9,466 nucleotides of DNA from Collinsella sp. Lineage in GTDB: Bacteria; Actinomycetota; Coriobacteriia; Coriobacteriales; Coriobacteriaceae. The DNA is taken from assembly GCA_031292915.1 (NCBI GenBank), contig JAUMSH010000013.1, positions 1-9,466 of the forward strand, read 5' to 3'. The translations under genes were made by a program, and so were the position numbers. The notes under the pieces are model-generated. The model made no database searches. It saw only the letters and a list, made by a program, of their open reading frames with translations, and was not told where the DNA came from. Below are positions 6,701 through 9,466 of this stretch, piece after piece; the first letter of the stretch is position 1; every line of letters begins with the position of its first letter.

Positions 6701-8131
6701 TCAGGTGGTTGTCGGGACATAGGGATAGTATTCAAAGCGCAGTGTCATAAGCCGCTGCGGGGATTCAATAGCCGCGGCGATGATATTGGCATCGCGGGCA
6801 CGATCAAACCCTTCGAGCTCGATCTGGTACGAGACGTCTTGCATAATGTCCAGACGTCGCCAGGCTAGAAGTGTGTCGCCATCGAATTCCAGGGTCTTGC
6901 TTCCGTTTGCGGCAACGGCGTATAGACGCAGCTTGGCGGTGGTTGCAGGGTCGACAACTGTGACCTTTTTAATTTCGTTTCGAGTATTCTTGGCGCCCAA
7001 CAAGGTGAGCAGTGTTGGGGCCACGACCTCGCCCGATGGCAAAAAGACGACTTCGATGGATTCAGGAAATGCGATGATGGCCGACTTGCGGACGGGCTGA
7101 TTGGCGGCGGCAACTTCGATGTTCGCAGCGTCGATGACCTCTGTGTGGTCGAGCGCGGCAAGCACGCAGCAGTTACCTTCATCGATCTCTTGAGGATCAG
7201 CAAGTCCCAGACTGTCTGCGAGCTCGGTATCGTTTGGATCGGTAGCGGGCTCATTCGGTGCTTCGAAAGAAGCTGGGACGCTGTTTGTCGGCGGCGGCGT
7301 GTCGCCCGCATCTGCTTCTTTGTCCGCGCCCTCTTCTTGTATGGTTGCGTTAATGGGTTCGTCGTTTGAGGGGAGCGTCTTGGCGTCAAACGCGGAGGGG
7401 AGAATTCCGATGGCTCCGGATCCGTTCCACTCCATTTCGAGAAGCGCCGGGTCGGCAAGAATGCGTTGCCTGCTTTGCGCGTGGGCATCGATTTCAATAG
7501 GGCCTGCCTCTAACCCTCGTGTAAGGCTGAGTGATCCGGCTGGCTTCTCGAAATGAGCGTCTGTGTCTTTGGCGCTGACGGTGTAGAACAGCAGGGACGC
7601 TTCTCCCGCCGCGATGGCATCGGTACCGGCTTTGGTCAGCCGCAACGATGCCGTGAATGAGAGGGTGGGCTGCGTGTCGTCTGCATTCGCGGCGGCGCAG
7701 CCCAGACATATACCGCCTCCTTTCTCAAAAAACGTACCGTCGAAGGCGACCTTCGCTCCGTTCGCCGAGTCATCGACCGAAGCGATGTCGATGCGCAGCT
7801 CTAAATTGCATGGATCGCCATCCGCATCGAGCACAACCGAGCGCCACGTGCAGACGGCACACCCCGCCTGGGAGCCGTTTGCCTTGTTCGAACGCTTGAT
7901 ATCCACGACTATCGAGCCGTCCGTATTACGACGAAGGCATCCCGAGGTCGAGATTGCGGCCTGTGCGATCGAAAAACGCTTGCACGCAATGGCGCTCGAC
8001 GGATTTGGTGCGGAACTTAGGGCTGCTGGTAAGGAGTCTGCCATGGCGGGAGTCGCCCAAGCGGCGACAGGCGTTCCGGTTGCGAGCGCGCCGCAGAGTG
8101 CGACGACGGGCAAAAGGTTCTTCGATGCCAT
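6701..8131 (-). CDS. Secreted two-domain surface protein with CxxC pairs
   Basis: 476 residues, ATG at 8131 with AAGGAG five bases upstream. Residues 1-32 are a signal peptide (MASKNLLPVVALCGALATG..., cleavage near AMA/DS). The first mature part (about 47-245) is beta-rich and carries Cys50, Cys65, CAVC (91-94), Cys108 and CLGC (142-145). An acidic Pro/Thr/Ala linker (about 250-320) ends in Cys-Cys (321-322). The last part (about 330-473) has FPESIEVVFLPSGEVVAP (355-372) and ends MTLRFEYYPYV, mirroring the layout of the neighbouring 199-residue protein (VPTVIPFVAKADGTLQGP ... ATITWTVEP). It may therefore have the same WxL-like fold. No sorting motif or C-terminal membrane segment is present, so attachment would be non-covalent. 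It lies 18 bases after the small LAQTG gene, so they form one operon. I do not recognise a named family. The cysteines could form disulfides or bind metal. Confidence 0.8.
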   Translation of the reverse strand: MASKNLLPVVALCGALATGTPVAAWATPAMADSLPAALSSAPNPSSAIACKRFSIAQAAISTSGCLRRNTDGSIVVDIKRSNKANGSQAGCAVCTWRSVVLDADGDPCNLELRIDIASVDDSANGAKVAFDGTFFEKGGGICLGCAAANADDTQPTLSFTASLRLTKAGTDAIAAGEASLLFYTVSAKDTDAHFEKPAGSLSLTRGLEAGPIEIDAHAQSRQRILADPALLEMEWNGSGAIGILPSAFDAKTLPSNDEPINATIQEEGADKEADAGDTPPPTNSVPASFEAPNEPATDPNDTELADSLGLADPQEIDEGNCCVLAALDHTEVIDAANIEVAAANQPVRKSAIIAFPESIEVVFLPSGEVVAPTLLTLLGAKNTRNEIKKVTVVDPATTAKLRLYAVAANGSKTLEFDGDTLLAWRRLDIMQDVSYQIELEGFDRARDANIIAAAIESPQRLMTLRFEYYPYVPTTT

Positions 8132-8149
8132 GGGGTCTCCTTAGCTAAT

Positions 8150-8431
8150 TTAGTGCGGTCTGTCCGTGTTTTGTTTCTGGCTGCGTTTGATGTGCAGACC
8201 GAGGCCGGCGGTTCCCGCGCCTGCTGCTGTGGCGCCTGCTGCCAAGAGCCATCGTCTGTCGCCTGTCTGCGCCAACGGTTCCTCGCGGTCGCCGCGGTCG
8301 AGCTCCGAGAGGTCGACCGTCACTTGCGTGGCGGCCTGAGCCTGTTCTTGCTGGGCAAAGGCCATGGCTGGCCCAAACGCTAGGATGCTGACGGCGGCGG
8401 CCAGGGCGACGGCCTTATGCCGTGTGCGCAC
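8150..8431 (-). CDS. Very small sortase-anchored protein (LAQTG)
   Basis: 93 residues from the chosen GTG start. A signal peptide (MRTRHKAVALAAAVSILAFGPAMAFA, cleavage near 26) is followed by only about 30 mature residues (QVTVDLSELDRGDREEP). Next come LAQTG (53-57), a membrane helix (61-80) and the basic tail KRSQKQ. This is a complete sortase substrate with almost no domain of its own. I prefer GTG at 8431 because it gives a standard basic-hydrophobic signal peptide; the longer frame starts at TTG 8461 and would add a polar Arg/Ser/Pro stretch. The ribosome site is weak, and the gene overlaps the previous stop by 17 bases, which suggests translational coupling. The csc clusters of WxL proteins contain a comparable small LPXTG protein (CscD). 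The sortase is not in the window. Confidence 0.75.
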   Translation of the reverse strand: MRTRHKAVALAAAVSILAFGPAMAFAQQEQAQAATQVTVDLSELDRGDREEPLAQTGDRRWLLAAGATAAGAGTAGLGLHIKRSQKQNTDRPH

Positions 8432-9014
8432 CGGGCTCGACCGTCCAGGTGATCGTTGCAACCTGATCGCCTTCGCCGGTTACGCGGAAGATGTCGCGTG
8501 TGACGCGGGCGACGTTTCCGCTTGTCTTGAGCTTAATTTTGTCCGTGCCGCCGGCAATGCCCTGGTAGCCCATGTCGAAGGCTGCATTCTTGGAAAGATC
8601 GAGGCCCGTCCCTTGCGCGGCGGCGCTGGCGTTCTGGAGTGCGCCGTCGGGGCCGACCTTAAAGTCGATGGAGTTCTGTGCGGTTCCGGCCTTGGCGTCG
8701 GCAGCAATGGTCCAGGTGTTCATGGCGTCGATCTTCATGTTGGTGACATGGATGCCGTAGGCCGAATGATTGTCGATGGTGGTCGCGTCTTCAGAGGGGC
8801 CCTGAAGCGTGCCGTCGGCCTTGGCGACGAAGGGAATAACCGTCGGAACTTTGAACTCAACGTTGTCGATCTCGGTCCTGACCATTACTTTCGTGGTTCC
8901 AACGCGTCCGGCTGCCATAGCTGGCGTCGGGGCGACGCCCATTGCGAGCGCGAGCGCGAGCCCTGCGCCCACGACGAGCGCTCTGGCTCCGTTCATGTTC
9001 CTGGTGATGTCCAT
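8415..9014 (-). CDS. WxL-like secreted surface protein
   Basis: 199 residues, ATG at 9014 with AAAGGA upstream. The N-terminus is a signal peptide (Arg residues, then LVVGAGLALALAMGVAPTPAMA, cleavage near 34-35). The mature chain is beta-rich: VEFKVPTVIPFVAKADG (52-68), NHSAYGIHVTNMKI (82-95), WTI at 101-103 and a C-terminal ATITWTVEP (186-194). Two W-x-aliphatic motifs, the second inside a terminal ITWTV strand, match the plan of WxL domains, which bind the peptidoglycan surface non-covalently. Both motifs use Ile/Val instead of Leu, so this is WxL-like rather than a textbook member; a CalY/TasA-like secreted beta-sandwich is the alternative. The gene follows an Ig-like protein by 89 bases and overlaps the small LAQTG gene, so it is probably co-transcribed with both. 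Confidence 0.75.
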   Translation of the reverse strand: MDITRNMNGARALVVGAGLALALAMGVAPTPAMAAGRVGTTKVMVRTEIDNVEFKVPTVIPFVAKADGTLQGPSEDATTIDNHSAYGIHVTNMKIDAMNTWTIAADAKAGTAQNSIDFKVGPDGALQNASAAAQGTGLDLSKNAAFDMGYQGIAGGTDKIKLKTSGNVARVTRDIFRVTGEGDQVATITWTVEPGAHTA

Positions 9015-9034
9015 GGTCGTTCCTTTCTATTCGC

Positions 9035-9051
9035 CGCGGGCCGTCCCCGCG
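9035..9051 (-). promoter_or_regulatory. GC hairpin ahead of the WxL-like gene
   Basis: CGCGGG (9035-9040) and CCCGCG (9046-9051) form a 6-bp GC stem with a five-base loop in the 89-base gap after the Ig-like gene. The minus strand continues AATAGAAAGGAACG, so there is no U-run. It is more likely an RNA-processing or stability element than a terminator. Confidence 0.3.
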
Positions 9052-9103
9052 ATGATTGGACGAATGCTGGTGAATTGCGTGCGGTGCCGCGTCGGCCGGA
9101 AAG

Positions 9104-9466
9104 CTAGTTCTCGGCTTGCTCAACCCGTACCTTGACACGTGTCGGATTGCCGTGGCTGTCGAGGGTCTTTGCATCGAGTGCCTGGATCTCGATGTACGCC
9201 TCGCCTTCTTTGATGTCGCCGGCGGGGCACGTTTCGATTGTCTTGCCGGTCTCGACCACACCGGATTCGTACATGGTCTCGTCGTTTTGGATGACGCGGA
9301 ATCGCTGGGGAAATTTATTGTCTTGGACGTTTTGCACGTTGACGCGCAGCTTGCCGTCCTCCTGTAGCTGAGCGACCGGTGCGACCGAAATCGTCATCAT
9401 GTTGTCGCGGACGATGGCGTCGAGCTCATCTTGGATTTCCTGACGCGTTTTGCCCTCGGCCGTCGT
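9104..9466 (-). CDS. Ig-like small surface protein, C-terminal part (5' end beyond window)
   Basis: 120 codons are visible, ending at TAG 9104-9106. The frame is open to the window edge (TTAEGKTRQEIQDELDAIVRDNMMTISVAPVAQL...), so the internal Met at 9400 is not the start. The visible part has a helix (EIQDELDAIV), then strands (MMTISVAPV, KLRVNVQNV, QRFRVIQND, MYESGVV, AYIEIQALD, TRVKVRVEQ), as in a small Ig-like beta-sandwich. I recall similar proteins ('EIQ.EL...V..GMM.ISIA') as common membrane-anchored exported proteins of Firmicutes and Coriobacteriia found near surface-protein genes. The N-terminal membrane segment expected from that family lies outside. Its place upstream of the WxL-like gene suggests a shared surface assembly. 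Confidence 0.7.
   Translation of the reverse strand, partial: TTAEGKTRQEIQDELDAIVRDNMMTISVAPVAQLQEDGKLRVNVQNVQDNKFPQRFRVIQNDETMYESGVVETGKTIETCPAGDIKEGEAYIEIQALDAKTLDSHGNPTRVKVRVEQAEN

Noticed and set aside
9104..9400. Complete 98-residue protein starting at the Met at 9400
   Set aside because: The frame stays open to the window edge with protein-like sequence and no ribosome site before that Met, so it is the 3' part of a longer gene.
1..9466. CRISPR array, tRNA or rRNA
   Set aside because: No regularly spaced direct repeats and no cloverleaf or rRNA-like stretch were seen.

Overview
The window is GC-rich and every gene I can support lies on the minus strand, so it reads right to left. The mixture of LPXTG-like sorting signals, WxL-like secreted proteins, strong AGGAGG ribosome sites and an IS3-type element suggests a Gram-positive anaerobe. 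I think a Coriobacteriia gut actinobacterium (Collinsella-like) is most likely. This is inferred from protein style, not from a marker gene.

Right part (9466 to 6701): a four-gene cluster of exported proteins. It holds the 3' part of an Ig-like small surface protein, a 199-residue WxL-like secreted protein, a very small sortase substrate (LAQTG anchor) and a 476-residue two-domain secreted protein. The last three are tightly packed or overlapping. The layout resembles the csc/WxL clusters of Firmicutes, in which WxL proteins sit beside a small LPXTG protein.

Middle (6582 to 5866): a DUF554 (YqgA/YdfK-type) membrane protein, preceded by an intergenic stretch with two adjacent dyads.

Left part (5778 to 160): a three-gene operon of a TerB_N/TerB_C protein, a DUF2791-type P-loop ATPase (BrxD-like) and an Lhr-like superfamily II helicase (BrxHI-like). 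This is the most interesting part of the window. It looks like a stand-alone nucleic-acid-processing or defence module built from BREX- and Ter-associated parts, with no methylase, PglZ or recognisable nuclease in view. A perfect 12-bp REP-like palindrome lies between the ATPase and the helicase. The helicase very probably starts at a GTG 42 bases inside the longest open frame.

Left edge (about 147 to 1): the end of an IS3-family-like insertion sequence in the same orientation, starting only about a dozen bases after the helicase stop. A hairpin lies next to the ribosome site of its first gene. Genes beyond the insertion may once have belonged to the helicase operon. No gene-free stretch exceeds about 120 bases.
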